This document shows, piece by piece, positions 47,500-59,150 of a stretch of 64,000 nucleotides of DNA. The translations under genes and the position numbers were made by a program. The notes beneath the pieces were generated by a model. The model did not search any database. It was not told where the DNA came from and saw nothing but the letters and a program-made list of their open reading frames with translations. Each line of letters opens with the position of its first letter. Position 1 is the first letter of the stretch. The stretch comes from Tipula vernalis (taxonomy: Eukaryota; Arthropoda; Insecta; Diptera; Tipulidae). The stretch lies in assembly GCA_958295665.1 (NCBI GenBank), contig OY282560.1:141724091-141788090 (forward strand), written 5' to 3'.

Positions 47500-48140
47500 T
47501 CGACAACGGCCGAAATAAATAACGACTTTGAGGAATTGGAGCTCGAGGAGACATCAAAGAGGAGAGCGGGCCTCAGTGGGGCCGCGACGAGACGTCTTCT
47601 CATCTAATTCGGTCAGGGTCCCCCCGCGATGCTGCCTTGCAGCATTGTAAGGAAAAGATCAGGGATAGAATTTCCCCAACTAACAAGAGGAATAGGTCGG
47701 ATGACGACTCTACACCCAAAGGCATCGCGGCAAAAAAGGGAAATTGTGCAGTCCTTCACCGAAGGCATTGGAAGCCGCCCCAAAAGCTGCAACGGAGGCC
47801 GACAATAAGGAGAGTTGCCCCGAGAATAGGGACGAAACAAAACACAAAGTGCCGCAGTAAAATGGAGATTACCGACCAAGACTTCCCAGAAACAAAATTG
47901 GGCATTGCCTAGATTATGGCAATACAGGATGCCATAATGGAGACAGTGGCGGAGCTGCCGTTACAAGGTGTCAGCCATAATTTCCTGGGATTTCGCACCA
48001 GAAACGATTGGCTCACGGTCAACTGTGCCGATGAAGAAGCGGCAGAGTGACTTAGGACCACAGTGCCCTCACATAAGCCATGGGACGAGGCATCCCTGAA
48101 GGCAGTCGGGGAGGAGAAATTGCCTCGTCCAAATATTATG
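47500..48140 (+). pseudogene. LOA-type LINE ORF1 remnant
   Basis: Reading across frameshifts gives IRDRISPTNKRNRSDDDSTP (Lys/Arg-rich N-terminus). Later it gives DAIMETVAELPLQGVSHNFL, RTRNDWLTVNCADEEAAE, LRTTVPSHKPWDEASLKAVG and EEKLPRPNIMF. The latter blocks match the domain, DUF4780 as I recall it, found in ORF1 or nucleic-acid-binding regions of insect LOA-type LINEs and related proteins. Several stops are present (e.g. TGA at 48048-48050). Function in the living element would be RNA binding; here it is dead. The frame 47637-47912 covers part of it, but its end is out of register. Confidence 0.65.
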
Positions 48141-48141
48141 T

Positions 48142-50515
48142 TTGTTTGAGTTTACGAGAGGTCACTTCCCAGATTGTGTAGTACTGAGGGATCAGGAAGA
48201 ATCCAACGCAAGTAGCGTACATTCGTATCTGGTTCCAAAGGGGCCTCACGAGTTATCGAGGCAGTTTTTTACGCCGGAACGGATAGGTTGGGCAGTCAAA
48301 TCATTTTTCCCTTTCAAAATCACCGGGAGGGAACTGCGGATACCCCGCCTTTTCACAACAAGGGCTGCAAACTTTGCTGTCTTATCTTACTATACTCTTC
48401 AGAGCCAGGAACAGCTTGGAATATGTTCCAAAATGCTGGAGGGAGGTTCGGGTGAATTTTATTCCAAAAGCGGGAAAAAGATCCCCAGAGGAGATTAGGT
48501 CTTATAGACCTATCAGCCTCACATCATTTTTACTGAAAACCATGGAGAAAATTCTGGGTCTTTGTATCAGATCGAAGACTCTCCAAAGATACCCTCTGGA
48601 CTCTAGGCAGCACGCCTACCTAAAAGGGAAATCAACAGAAACGGCTTTACACGAGCTGATATCGGAAATCGAAGATACGCTCCGGAATAAAGAATTATTA
48701 CTATGCTCCTTCATTGATATCTAGAGAGCTTTTGATAATACTAGTTTCGAGGTGAGACCCCACCACCGTAAGGTGGATTAAAATAATGCTAAAATACAGG
48801 AGGATTATGGCCTCTATTAGAAACAAAACCATCACCATAGCGGCCACCAGGGGTTTCCCCCAGGTTGGTGTTCTCTCTCCCTTATTGTGGCTGATCGTGA
48901 TGGATCAATTATTGACCAGACTGATAAATTTAGACTTCTAGATCATTATCTATGTGGACGACCTAGTCTTGATGGTTAGGGGCAGATTCACAAATACAGC
49001 AGGGGAAAGAATGCAACAAGTTCTAGAGGTAGTAAATGATTAGTGCACGGAGGTGCGCCTTACGGTAAATCCCAACAAGGTCAACTGCACTCTCTTTACT
49101 AACAGGAGAAAAACTGTCCTCCCGCCGATAGCCCTGGCGGGGAGTAACCCTACAACTGTCAACGGAGGTTAAATATCTGGGTGTGTTACTTGACCAGAAA
49201 TTGATATAGAATCCCCACTTAAATCATATCACAAACAAGGTGAATAAGGCCTACTTCGCCTGCCAAAGAATGATTGGCAAAACGTGGGGACTGAGCCCAC
49301 AAATGTTGGTTTGGCTCTACCGGGCCGCCATTAGACCTATGGTCTCTTACGTGGCGTTTATGTGGTGGCCAAAGACGGAACAGACTGGTATACGGGGAAT
49401 ACTGGCCAAGATCCAGCGGTTAATCTGCGTGGGTGCAACTGGAGCAATGAGGACTTGTCCAACAGCTGCCCTTGAGAGAATACTGGGGCTCTCACCACTG
49501 CACCTACACATTAAAAAAGTAGCCGGTTCAAGAGGTCTGAACCTAAGAATAATATCCAAAATTAAAACTGTAAGGCCAGGACACAACAGTATCCTACATA
49601 AATTAAAGTTTAAGGAGGAATTGATCCAACTATCGGATTTGATGGTAAGGACAATAGACTGTCGGAGGAATTTTACTATTAGTTTGCCGGATAGAGCACT
49701 GGTAGAGAATATTATCTCCTCCCTCCATGCCATGCTTCTGTATGGTATACGGATGAGTCAAAAACAGACGATGGTACCGGTGCAGGGATAGTCGGGCTCG
49801 ACCTAGAGGTATGCATACCACTGGGTAGCCCTCCCACAGTCTTTCAGGCAGAGACCTTTGCTATAGAGGTATGCGTGCTTCAATGTCAGGCAGCTCTGCT
49901 AGCCTTAGGAGCTTCAGTGTTCAACTCGAAATTAATCTGGAGCTGCTACTGTTATTTATTAGAACTGGGTAAAGCAAACAAAGTCACCCTTATGTTGTCT
50001 CCTGGCCACTTCACCATTAGGGGAAATGAGGCAGCAGACCGATGTGCAAAAATTGTAGCAAGCCGAGATTTCCTGGTCCCAATCCTAGTATTGCTTTTTT
50101 CAAAACCCACTTGGCAGATGGTTTAAGAGACTGGGAGCAGAACTATAGGAAATTATTTTGGGAGTCCTCCATTGGGATAAGACAGGCCAAGAAATTATTC
50201 AGTTATAATACTATACGTCTGGGAGAGGCACCGAGTACGTCTCGCCAATCCCTAAGATTCCTTACCTGTTTGTTAACAGGGCACGGTCCTTTAAATGGCC
50301 ATTTACATAAAATGGGACGGTCCCTTACGGACCAGTGCAGATTCGGTGACTGCGGTAAGAAGACATCGGAACACCTACTATTCACATGCGATGCTCTCAT
50401 CCAAAAAAGATTCAAGTTCCTTAACCCGTACATAATCCATTGGCCTAACGCCGACCCACTGGATATGCATCAGGTAGCGGCGTTTATCAAGGATATAGAA
50501 CTACATTTCACGTAG
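48142..50515 (+). pseudogene. LOA-type LINE ORF2, reverse transcriptase-RNase H
   Basis: RT blocks: FTPERIGWAVKSFFPFK (48255 on), LEYVPKCWREVRVNFIPKAG (48418 on), SYRPISLTSFLLKTMEKIL, RQHAYLKGKSTETALHELI and LCSFIDI (first catalytic Asp), followed by a stop at 48722. GFPQVGVLSPLLW follows near 48852, then IIYVDDLVLMVRG near 48945, with both catalytic Asp intact. Then KVNKAYFACQRMIGKTWGL and LVWLYRAAIRPMVSYVAFMW (49240 on). The RNase H has YTDESKTDDGTGAGIVGLDL (49735 on), FQAETFAIEVC, and SPGHFTIRGNEAADRCAK (50000 on). The C-terminal zinc-like motif is CRFGDCGKKTSEHLLFTCDA (50337 on), ending IKDIELHFT and TAG at 50513-50515. RNase H after RT is diagnostic for LOA/I/R1-side clades. The endonuclease is missing, and many frame breaks are present. 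Confidence 0.88.
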
Positions 50516-50649
50516 GAATCTCTCGGGATGCACAATAGGCTTTAATGGTCGCAGTGCTTTGGGCAACGAAACACCCACCCTTTAGCAAAAAAAAAAAATT
50601 CGTTTTTTTTAGTTTATATATAAATTCTGTATTTATTTGGATTTGAAGG

Positions 50650-51750
50650 GCAGAAGTATTGCTATTATGGTTCAAGTGCTTCGGAAACATCAAGCCATAT
50701 TAATTCGGACATGATTACATGGTTTTAAGTCAAAGAACTAAAATTATGTTTTTTAGAATAGCTGGTGACACATATTCCAGTTATATTCCAGATATTGTTT
50801 GCCATGTGTGGAATTTGAATTTAGTAAATTGTAGCAACGTTTACATTCCAATTGGACCTGTTTATAATTTAAAGTATCTAGGTTTACATCTGGATGCTAA
50901 TTTAAATTAGAAAATTCATTTGCAGATGATCAAAGAGCAATTAAATTTTTCTTTACGTGCCATGTATTTACTGCGTCAGTTTTGTCCATCCGTAGTTTTA
51001 CTAAATTTTTACCATGAATGGGTTCAATCTAGGCTTTCCTATGGATGACCTTGTTGGGGTGGGGTTTATATAAAAACATTGGAACCTTTATACATTTTGT
51101 AAAAATACGTTGTTTGTGTTATGTTTTTTAAGAGTCGCCGCGATCGTTCTTGGCCAATTTTTGTGGCTTGTAAACTTTTACCCTTACAATACCCATATGT
51201 ATTTAAAGTTTTAAAATTATTTTCCTCTTCTGTTCACGACATTCGTAATAATTACAGAAACATTCTTTATGTTCTGCATTTATCAGTGAAGCTTAGCTGT
51301 ATTAAATAAAACACTTTTTTTTTGTTCTGTATTAACTTGAACCAGCTGCGTTCTTATTTTCTCTGCACACAAAGCCTAATTTCTACATTATCGCACGTGC
51401 TTATAAGTTTCGGCCCCTACATTTTTTAATCGCTTGGCCTCAACTATTACGCGTGCAGTAAAATAATAAAAAAATTATGAATTTGATTAAGGATTGGTTA
51501 TTTCAAAATAAGGATATTGGCTTTATGTTTATAAAGAAAAACAAAATTTATATTTTGTATTTTTTGATAGTTTATATTTTATTTGAAATTAATTTTATTG
51601 TAGAGGTTATTTGCCACTGCCTTTTGGGAAAGAATAACCTATCTTTGTAACCTTTAATTTTTGCAATATTATTTTAATTATTTCATAAATTTATATTTTT
51701 AAGGTTATGAGAAATAAACAAATAAAAAGAACTTATTAAAAAAAAAAAAA
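50650..51750 (+). pseudogene. LINE C, 3' part with poly(A)
   Basis: Continuation of the LINE interrupted at 47190. It reads QRTKIMFFR, PIGPVYNLKYLGLHLDANLN, IHLQMIKEQLNFSLRAMYLL, RQFCPSVVLLNFYHEWVQSR and LSYG, then (51121 on) MFFKSRRDRSWPIFVACKLL and VHDIRNNYRNILYVLH. YLG-x-x-LD and the following helices are the thumb region of CR1/Jockey-like reverse transcriptases. The palm with the (F/Y)ADD motif, expected between the two parts, is not seen and must have been lost. The 3' UTR runs to an A-run at about 51738-51750. Stops at 50908-50910 and 51046 break it. Confidence 0.75.
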
Positions 51751-52189
51751 TATGAGGATAATACTCGCGATAGAACCGGCAACGAGTATGAAGAGTATAG
51801 AGTACATTATTTTGTTACTTTTTTGCAAACGTTTGACATGTATGATATCTGTCTGGTGCAACTTCTTTATGATCATTTTCAATTAAACTCCCCCACATGA
51901 AACACTTCAAATTTGGCCCAAACATTTTCAACTTTCAAAATTTAGCGTAATCTGGATTACGCCCTCTCAATAAATTTGACATGAGCTACATATTTCTGTA
52001 ATGTGCTTCAAATTCTTTGTTCTTTATTCATAAATTTATATGTTATACTAATGTATGTATTACAATGAGTGACTTTTCGAAATATAGTTCCACATTTTGT
52101 TTACTGGTGGCACCACAGTAATTCAAATATTTCATAACAAGTAGTTTTTGTTTTGACAGATGGTATAAAACATTATTAGTTTGGTTTGT
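51751..52189. other. Spacer upstream of the THAP transposase
   Basis: No gene recognised. The minus-strand frame 52043-52321 is antisense to the THAP exon and not real. The left end of the ISL2EU-like element probably lies here, but no inverted repeat could be matched. Confidence 0.5.
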
Positions 52190-53405
52190 GTACATTCCAT
52201 TCGCGGAAAAATGTTCAAAGCATATTTTTTTACGATTTTCAAGCCCAAAAACTGAGCCAAAACGGTGGAAGAAATGGATCAGCGCGTGTAGATGATGCAA
52301 TTTTGGGACTACAAATATCAATGGATATAAATATATTTGTTCCCGCTATTTAATTGGTGAGAATGGACCAATGGAACAAAACCCAGATCCACTACATGCA
52401 ACAAGCGCTGCTGTAAGTGAATTAGCAGTAACTGTAATTAACCTGTTAACTTATGTTAATAATTTAAAATTATGTTTCATAGATACCAGTACCTAGGACG
52501 ATGAAAAACTACGTGTCTTATGAAGAAGCAGAAACAAGCTCGGAAAATGTTGCCTCGGAAACTAAAAGCTCGGAATTAAACCTAAATCAAATACGAGCAA
52601 CAAGCGTTATGGTTAGTAAATTATGAGTTACTATCTACGTGTTACAGTGAATAATTTATGAAGTTATATGTTAATAATTGAAAATTATTTTCCGTAGACT
52701 CCAGTAGTACCACTAAAGGGAAACTACGTCTCGTATGTAAAAGAGAACCCAATCAGTGACATTTTACCCGCGAAACCAGTCGAGGAAACAAATTTAGAAG
52801 AGGTTAACAAAAATCTGCAACGAAAATTAAAATATCTACAGGCAAATATTAAAACCATGACCCAGAAGCGTAGGCTGGAAGCCAAGGGCCTTAGAGAAAA
52901 AATAAATTTACAAAATTTTGTACTGGGCTAACTATTTAACAGTTTGACATTCTATGTCAATTTTTGGAGGATGATATATACTGAATTTTAGACTAGTGAG
53001 AAAAAAAAATAATCAAAAACCAAAACGATGTTACAGGAGAGAAACATCAACTTTCTTTAACTTTATGTAGAATTGGTTGCGGATTGCTATTAGAAAGAAC
53101 GAAATAAAGGATAAATGTAAGGATCTTGACATTTTTCCGGAAAAAGAAACACATCAAAAAAAATTCCGAAAAGCTTCAATAAATATACAAACATAAGAGT
53201 GATAATTGATGGATTTGAAATAAAAACTGAAAAATCCGAGGATTATCGGGAGCAAGGAAACACTTATTTTACTTACAAGTCATTTCGAGGGTGCGATTTC
53301 TGACAGGTACATTTTCAGAGTATGTGGAATAATAAATTATTTAGAAAAAGATATGTTATTATGGCAGAGCATGGTTTCAATATTGCTGACCTTTGTAATA
53401 AATAG
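52190..53405 (+). pseudogene. THAP-DDE transposase (ISL2EU-like)
   Basis: A spliced transposase gene. Exon 1 (about 52198-52412) holds the end of a THAP zinc finger: FLRFSSPKTEPKRWKKWISA and NGYKYICSRYLIGENGP, with W, the IC-S Cys and an NPDPL block. The usual His after CS is Tyr, so the zinc site is damaged. Intron 52413-52482 (GTAAGT...AG), exon 2 52483-52611 (MKNYVSYEEAETSSENVASE), intron 52612-52697 (GTTAGT...AG), exon 3 from 52698 (PLKGNYVSYVKENPISDILP, then coiled-coil LQRKLKYLQANIKTMTQKRR). After stops, the DDE_Tnp_4-type catalytic domain appears: IRVIIDGFEIKTEKSEDYRE, GNTYFTYKSF (53190-53285) and VIMAEHGFNIADL (53355-53392). The third conserved block, usually ADRGF, has Glu for Asp. 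It converges on the YqaJ gene at 53641-54861. Confidence 0.83.
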
Positions 53406-53640
53406 TCTTGGGTGTAAGCTACTAGCACCCCAATTTGTATCTGGTCTGCACGTAAATTAAATTTCTAGGAATAACAAAAATTACCAATTTTCTAAGACAT
53501 AATTAATAATTATTTTAAAGACGAATTACTATAGAATTTATCATTTATCACATCTCAATATATTTTTTAAGAGAAATTTATTAAAGTTAACTCACGGGGC
53601 AGTCTCATTTCGAAAAATTACTAATAAATCTACTAATAAA

Positions 53641-54861
53641 TTATTTTGATGAATTTTCATTACTTTTGGAATTAACTGTGAAACCAGCCAGCCCAACACT
53701 TGACCAAATTATGAAATCACAATATTTTAATTCCATTATTGCCAGGCTGAACTGAATTTGAAAATAATATACGCGTGATTTTTTTATCAGTCTTAAATTT
53801 AAATTTTCATACGTTGTGAAGCACAATGTGTTTGGATTCTTCACTTTTTCATGAAATGTTCTCAATTCTTTTTGGGCATTTGATCTGTAAAATCGCTCTA
53901 ATATTTCCATTCATATCATAAATCACGACATCCGGGCTGCATCCTATACCAGGATAGCGAGAATTTGTGTAAAAACCAGTTTGTTGTATTCAAGGAAAGC
54001 TAGTGGTTCAATAATATTTCCATAACCGTTGGCCGTTAAATGTGATATATCTACAACGGACCATAGGTGGTTGTAAATAATCTATTCAAACGTAGTTGCA
54101 GTAAAATATAGTTTTGCGACTAATGCTGTTATTCTCATTCGACGGGCATTTCTCCAAACAACAGTCTTTTGAGAAACAATCAAAAGTTCCCGATGCAAAT
54201 TTTTTTGGGCTATTTAAATTAATCACCCTATTTTGAATTTTTAATAATATCAAATCTTTCGATTGACCATCCATACTGTAAACGTCGTATTTAATTTTTA
54301 AAAGACCCAAAAACATGCAATTTGGAAGTTTGCAAGTCAGTAAAAAAATTATTTGGTCGTATTCCAGAAATCGTTTCCTATGAATTTTTGTTTGGAAAAA
54401 CTTTCATATTTTGCATAAGTTACTATTTAAGGGTTATTGCCTTTTTTCATCCTTAGTTTCACTTTTTTATGGTTGTGGTACATATGACAATTTGATAGCG
54501 AAGTGTAGGGTGTAATCTTCTAAAGCGAATAGAGTACCAATGATATGCGAACAACAGCGGCTATTCGACGCATTACACTTACAAGAAGCTTTTATTATTC
54601 CTGCATTTGCTACATTTAAAATAATATGAACCTTACACAAAACGCCAGAGTATGATGCGAGTACATCCGATGACCCGTAATAATATTGATCATCATTGTT
54701 GTCTTTGAGGTTGGTTACGTGGCCGCTGCTGAAACAAATTCGAGCCCGACTTAGGGACAAAGAATTGTTTGATGTCGGTTTATATAGTTTTCATCCTCAT
54801 CCTCATCATTGCTGTTATCCTCTCTATTCTCAATATCACCCATTAATTGCACATATTCCAT
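53641..54861 (-). pseudogene. SWIM zinc finger-YqaJ nuclease gene (ISL2EU-like)
   Basis: Second gene of the same element, on the opposite strand. Start near 54861: MEYVQLMGDIENREDNSNDE (acidic). At 54467-54760 the SWIM zinc finger reads KASCKCNASNSRCCSHIIG followed by TLFALEDYTL (C-x-C...C-x-H). Then a poorly conserved middle (54086-54316). Then the YqaJ/lambda-exonuclease-like domain: RYPGIGCSPDVVIYDMNGN and IRAILQIKCPK at about 53950-53870, and KKSRVYYFQIQFSLAIMEL, KYCDFIIWSS at 53690-53800. The PD-(D/E)xK core has Asp (SPD), but the acidic residue of the normal EIKCP motif is Gln (QIKCP), so catalysis would be lost. ISL2EU-type transposons encode a transposase and a YqaJ protein; the role of the latter in transposition is not established. 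Several frameshifts. Confidence 0.83.
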
Positions 54862-55487
54862 TATTTTAATGTACCTGAATGATTATGGAATTATCACAGA
54901 AGGGAAGTTTTTCCAACCACTTGCTGGTATTTTGGTTTGATCTGGTTTTGGAAACTTTTGATAAAACCATTTCAATTTAGGATATTAGAATGTTGTCTTG
55001 GTTATTATTACATATACATTCCCCTACCCTGTAAAATCAATCCCTTAGGAAGAATCGGTTAACATTTATATTACAGTAAAATACCTTTTTGTTAGTTTCG
55101 CTGTATTTGCGTTATTTGAAATACCGCGACAACCTAGCCACCTTTAAGAGAAGTAACATTATTAAAAACTACATTAGGATGAGGAAGTTTGGCTCCAGGT
55201 ACAACATCTTCAGTCAAAGAGTGCATTTGAATTTTACAATGACAGAAACTGTTAGAATTATGTTTACAAATATTAGCTTCTTGTGCGTATAACTAAGTGG
55301 ATGTCCCCATATATATTTTGTTTTATTATTCAATTTGATTATCTTGTGATTATTAATAAAAATTAAATTAAAGATTTAAGAAGTATATCATATACAAATC
55401 CTACACTAACATAACCACCATTTACTTTAAAAAAATCATAAATTTTATTTCCTTAAATCATTATTTTAATTTAATTTTTATTATTAA
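54862..55487. other. Spacer without gene
   Basis: Nothing recognised. The plus-strand frame 55089-55292 looks like chance. The outer boundary of the ISL2EU-like element may fall here. Confidence 0.5.
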
Positions 55488-55811
55488 TCATAACACAATC
55501 AAGTTAAATAATATAACAATAAACACATCTAACGGCTGGATATATTTTATCAATCTTCTTACCTTCGGATTGTCAGCCAATAAATTATAACGCGATTTCA
55601 ATGATCTTTGAGGGGCGTAAATGCCAAACCTCTCAAGTAACTGAGGGCAGTCAGTTCTCGAGCAAAGAATATCCCGGGCAAATACAGCACAGGATACATC
55701 ACACCTTCGTGCCAAAATCTGCATATTAAGTAATAATAGCCGTTTTTTGTATGATTTGAGAACAAAAACCTCTTGCTCCGACGATGAAAGAAGGCAGAGC
55801 ACATAAATCAT
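55488..55811 (-). pseudogene. LINE ORF2 C-terminal fragment
   Basis: Minus-strand frame with ILARRCDVSCAVFARDILCS, RTDCPQLLERFGIYAPQRSL and KSRYNLLADNPKVRRLIKYI. The pattern RR-x-(D/A)-x-x-F-x-x-D-x-L-x(3)-(I/T)DCPxLLxxIxxxxPxRxLRxR is the C-terminal end of dipteran CR1/Jockey-like LINE polymerases. About 65 residues are recognisable; upstream and downstream parts are missing. It could be a 5'-truncated LINE tail or part of a deleted copy. Confidence 0.68.
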
Positions 55812-56369
55812 AAACTGCTTTTAAACACTTTCAATTCTGAACAGAATGACATCCAGATCAAACATAAGTAAAGTAAAATATTTTTAATATATAAGATTCT
55901 TGAAATTTAGCCCCATTCATAATCATTCCCAACATAGAAGACGCTTTGTTAATTATCTAATCATTAACTTGCTGAAATTCAAATAACTCTGAAAACAATT
56001 CCAAAATCGCGAAAAAACGTACAGAGGAGAATAACATTACGTCACACTTATTAGAATTCAAAGCAATTTGTTCGCCGTAGACCAATCATAAATTATGTTA
56101 TGTTCGTTCTGCTACATTTAATATCAATTAGAGCGTAAATATTTGCATAACTTTTAAGATCATCTTTAAAGACACTTACAAAAAATAAAACAATCTTTAA
56201 ACGTCAATCTTGTGAAACGCCAGATGGTATATTATATGTAAAAGATTTACAACCTGAAACGTTGATCCTTAACCTGGTTACCCTGACGGTGATAGAAACT
56301 TTGATCTTGAAAATTAACTTCGATCTTGAAAATCAATCCCTAAGTAAACCTCTTAACTCAATCGTCAGC
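55812..56369. other. Spacer without gene
   Basis: No coding or repeat signal recognised up to the start of the ctcaac-rich region. Confidence 0.5.
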
Positions 56370-59150
56370 TCAGCCTCCACCACAATTTACAACTCATCTT
56401 GAACTCAATATCAACGTAATAATAAACGAAATCACTAAATCAACCAACAACCCAACCCTCAACTCAATGACCAATTCAACGCCAAACTAACTTTTAAATC
56501 AACCCTTAACCTTACTCCAAATCAACCCCGAAATAATTCGTCAACCTCTTACTCAGCCCCATGTTAAAGTAATCCAACCCCAACGTAACATAGGCTTACT
56601 TCAGCTAGAACCAAATTTCAACCTTCAAGTCAACTCTACACTCAAAGGCCAATTCAATCCTGAAATCTACTCCATTGGAAAGCTACAAGCCGGTGTGAAG
56701 TATTTCACACAAAGTGTAGCTACACAAATTAACGAGAAAAGTGTAATTGTACTGAAAAAGTGTAGGCCTACATAAAAAAGTGTAAATAAAAAGTAGAAAC
56801 AGGTATGGGGCGATATTTCTATGAAGTGGACAGGTCACGCCATCCGAAACAATTTTTCTTATTAAAATAAAAACGGTTGGGTATGTGCGACCCTATTTGA
56901 AAATTGTGAAAATCACATAAAGTTTTCAAACCTGATGCTACAATACGGGCCATTTACCAAAATCGTGGAGATGTTGCTACGTATGACTATATTGTAAAGG
57001 GCATACGTTGTGGAATTTTATTCACTAATTGACATTTTGATATGAGCCGGAGGGCTCTTGCAAACATTTTTTGAAAATAAGCAAATCGATGAATTTCGCA
57101 TTGACAACTTTTCATGTACTCTCCGAAACGTTTCGGTCAATGAGATCCATTTCATTCACGACTGAGAGCCCGTTTATATAGGGACCATCTTTCATTTCCA
57201 AGAGAAACGAAACGTTCGGTTTGCCAGTAGTCAGTTGGTTTTTTTGCTCCATCAGGTCGTATATGTAATAATTAATAACTAAAAACTCCCTTGTTCCATA
57301 CGAAATTTGTTGATTTGTTAACTTTCAAAAATGTTTTATAAGACCCCTACGGCTTGTATCAAAATGGCACTGATTGATTGGAATTCCTCAATGTATTCCC
57401 CTTCCAAATTTTATAGTCTTTATTTGAGCAAATTTTTGAGATTTGTCTTTGCCGAATGGGTGTGCCCGGCGGGTATGCAACCATAAAATATAATCAATAA
57501 CTCTTATTCTCGGCTTATTCTTGTTATTTTCCGTGCCTCCGTGTTCATAATTAATTTCTGTTGTCTTTAATATTTAGAAAAAAATAGTATCGCTGGATTA
57601 ACTTTATACTTAGCACTAACTTTTAATAAGAAAAATTGTTTCGGATAGGTTGACCTGTCCACTTTATGGAAATATAAGCCCACACTTGGTAACATCTCTG
57701 AGATTTTGGTTAATGGTCATAGTTTAGCATCAGGTTTGGACATTTTATGTGATTTTCACAATTTTCAAAATAGCGTCCATCGAACATGCCCAACCCTTTT
57801 TATTTTAATAAGAAAAATTGTTTCGGATAGCTTGACATGTCCTCTTCATAGAAATATCGTCCCATACCTGGTTCTACTTTTTATTTACACTTTTTTATGT
57901 AGGCCTACACTTTTTCAGTACACTTACACTTTTCGTTAATTTGTGTAGCTACACATTGTGTGAAATACTTCACACCGGTAAGCTACAAGCGTGTTGAACT
58001 AAACTTAAGCTAACCTCCCACTAAATCATTCATCAGTTCAACCTCCATCTCAATTTATAACTCAACTTCTAACTCAATCTCTAATCTAATCTCCACCTCA
58101 ACCCCCTACTCAATCTTAAAATAAAACTCCATCTGAAGCTAAAAAACTCCAAATATACATCCTACTCGACCACAACTCAACCCTCAATACAAACCTCAAT
58201 TAAATGCCCATAGCTCAATCTTCAAACAAACAAGTCCCGAAAATACACATTCGCACATGAACTTAACTCAGAACAAGTCCAACTCAAATTTCAAATTAAC
58301 CCCAAAACAAATCCTCATCTGAACTACTAAATGAACCTCATCTCAACCGCAACCTAACTGTAATCAACCTTATTTTGACCACAAATTTAGCCCTCAATTC
58401 TATTCTTGTTTTTTTGTTTGCTTTCAATTCTTTAGATGTGGTTATCATAGTAAGAGTTCCAGACGAAGCACGTTCCACTTGAAGTCTTATATAAGCAAAA
58501 TATAGTGTAAATAAAGTTTGTATATTATTGAATTCCCCGGTCCATCATTTGATAAAGCCAATCATAGAGTTTGCTTTAGCAAAGCAGCTATCGATGTGTA
58601 TGCTAATTAAAGCTAACTTTCAACTTAACCATCAACACAAGCCTAAATAATTTTCCAATTTAACCAACTTAGCTACAACTCAACCGCAACTCTCGCGCAA
58701 TCTAACCCCAACGCAACCTCCTCAACTTGACCTGCAATTCAGCCGTTAAATCAACCACAAAATCACGCCCATCTCAACTCCGAAATCTACACGACCTTAA
58801 AAATTACAAGCGTACTTGAGCTCAACTCAAGCTAACCTTGTTTCAACCGCCAGTCTAACAAAGAACCCCCAGCTGAATTGCTCACTAAGTCCTAACACAA
58901 ACCCAACTCAACTCTAATTCAACTTCAATTTAACCTGCAAATGGAACTCTACTCTTAACTCCACCGCAACCTCAACGCCCAACCTTATCCTCAAACCAGC
59001 ATATATAAAAAATTAGTCAACCGGTTAATACACCCTATAATCCAACCCCAACTCAACGTTTAACTCGCAAATGGTACTGAGCTTAACCCTCAACTCAATC
59101 GCCAACTCATTGTTCAAATAAATTGGCCAACATGGTAATGGTAAATTGTG
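56370..59150. repeat. G-poor ctcaac-type degenerate repeat (interrupted)
   Basis: Two blocks, 56370-56675 and 57990-59150, consist of irregular variations on aactcaacc, cctcaactcaa and caatctcaa, with very little G on the plus strand. The period is short and irregular (about 6-12 bp), so this is a decayed minisatellite rather than coding DNA. The MULE-like element at 56690-57979 splits it. A non-repetitive stretch at 58380-58610 lies inside the second block. Confidence 0.7.
56690..57979. mobile_element. MULE-like element with ~290-bp TIRs
   Basis: Flanked by an identical 10-bp TSD, aagctacaag, at 56680-56689 and 57980-57989. The ends are ccggtgtgaagtatttcaca (56690 on) and the inverse (tgtgaaatacttcaccgg-like, to 57978; one extra t at 57979). 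The inverted repeats extend about 290 bp (56690-56985 against 57685-57978), including gtgtaggcctacataaaaaa and ccgaaacaatttttcttatt. Long TIRs with a 9-10 bp TSD fit Mutator-like elements; no transposase is encoded. The interior carries a 14-bp perfect palindrome, ccgaaacgtttcgg (57123-57136). It also has a second, partial copy of the TIR segment at 57600-57680, showing an internal duplication. Confidence 0.88.

Larger units (their letters stand above)
47190..50600 (+). mobile_element. LOA-type LINE inserted in LINE C
   Basis: A non-LTR element of the LOA/Bilbo group, GC-richer than its surroundings. It contains a 5' region (47190-47440), a decayed ORF1 (about 47500-48130), a reverse transcriptase without its endonuclease, an RNase H domain and a C-terminal Cys/His motif. 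It ends in an A-run at 50585-50600. The abrupt base-composition change and the resumption of LINE C at 50650 define it as a nested insertion. No clear TSD could be read. An internal deletion removed the endonuclease between 48150 and 48160. Confidence 0.78.

Noticed and set aside
52043..52321. Minus-strand ORF of 92 codons
   Set aside because: It is antisense to the THAP exon, whose plus-strand translation has clear motifs.
52190..53405. Host THAP-domain gene
   Set aside because: A DDE catalytic domain in decayed form and a convergent YqaJ gene place it in a transposon, and it carries multiple stops.
56370..59150. Possible low-complexity coding region (Asn/Ser/Thr/Leu-rich)
   Set aside because: Frequent stops in all frames. 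The pattern is nucleotide-level ctcaac repetition.
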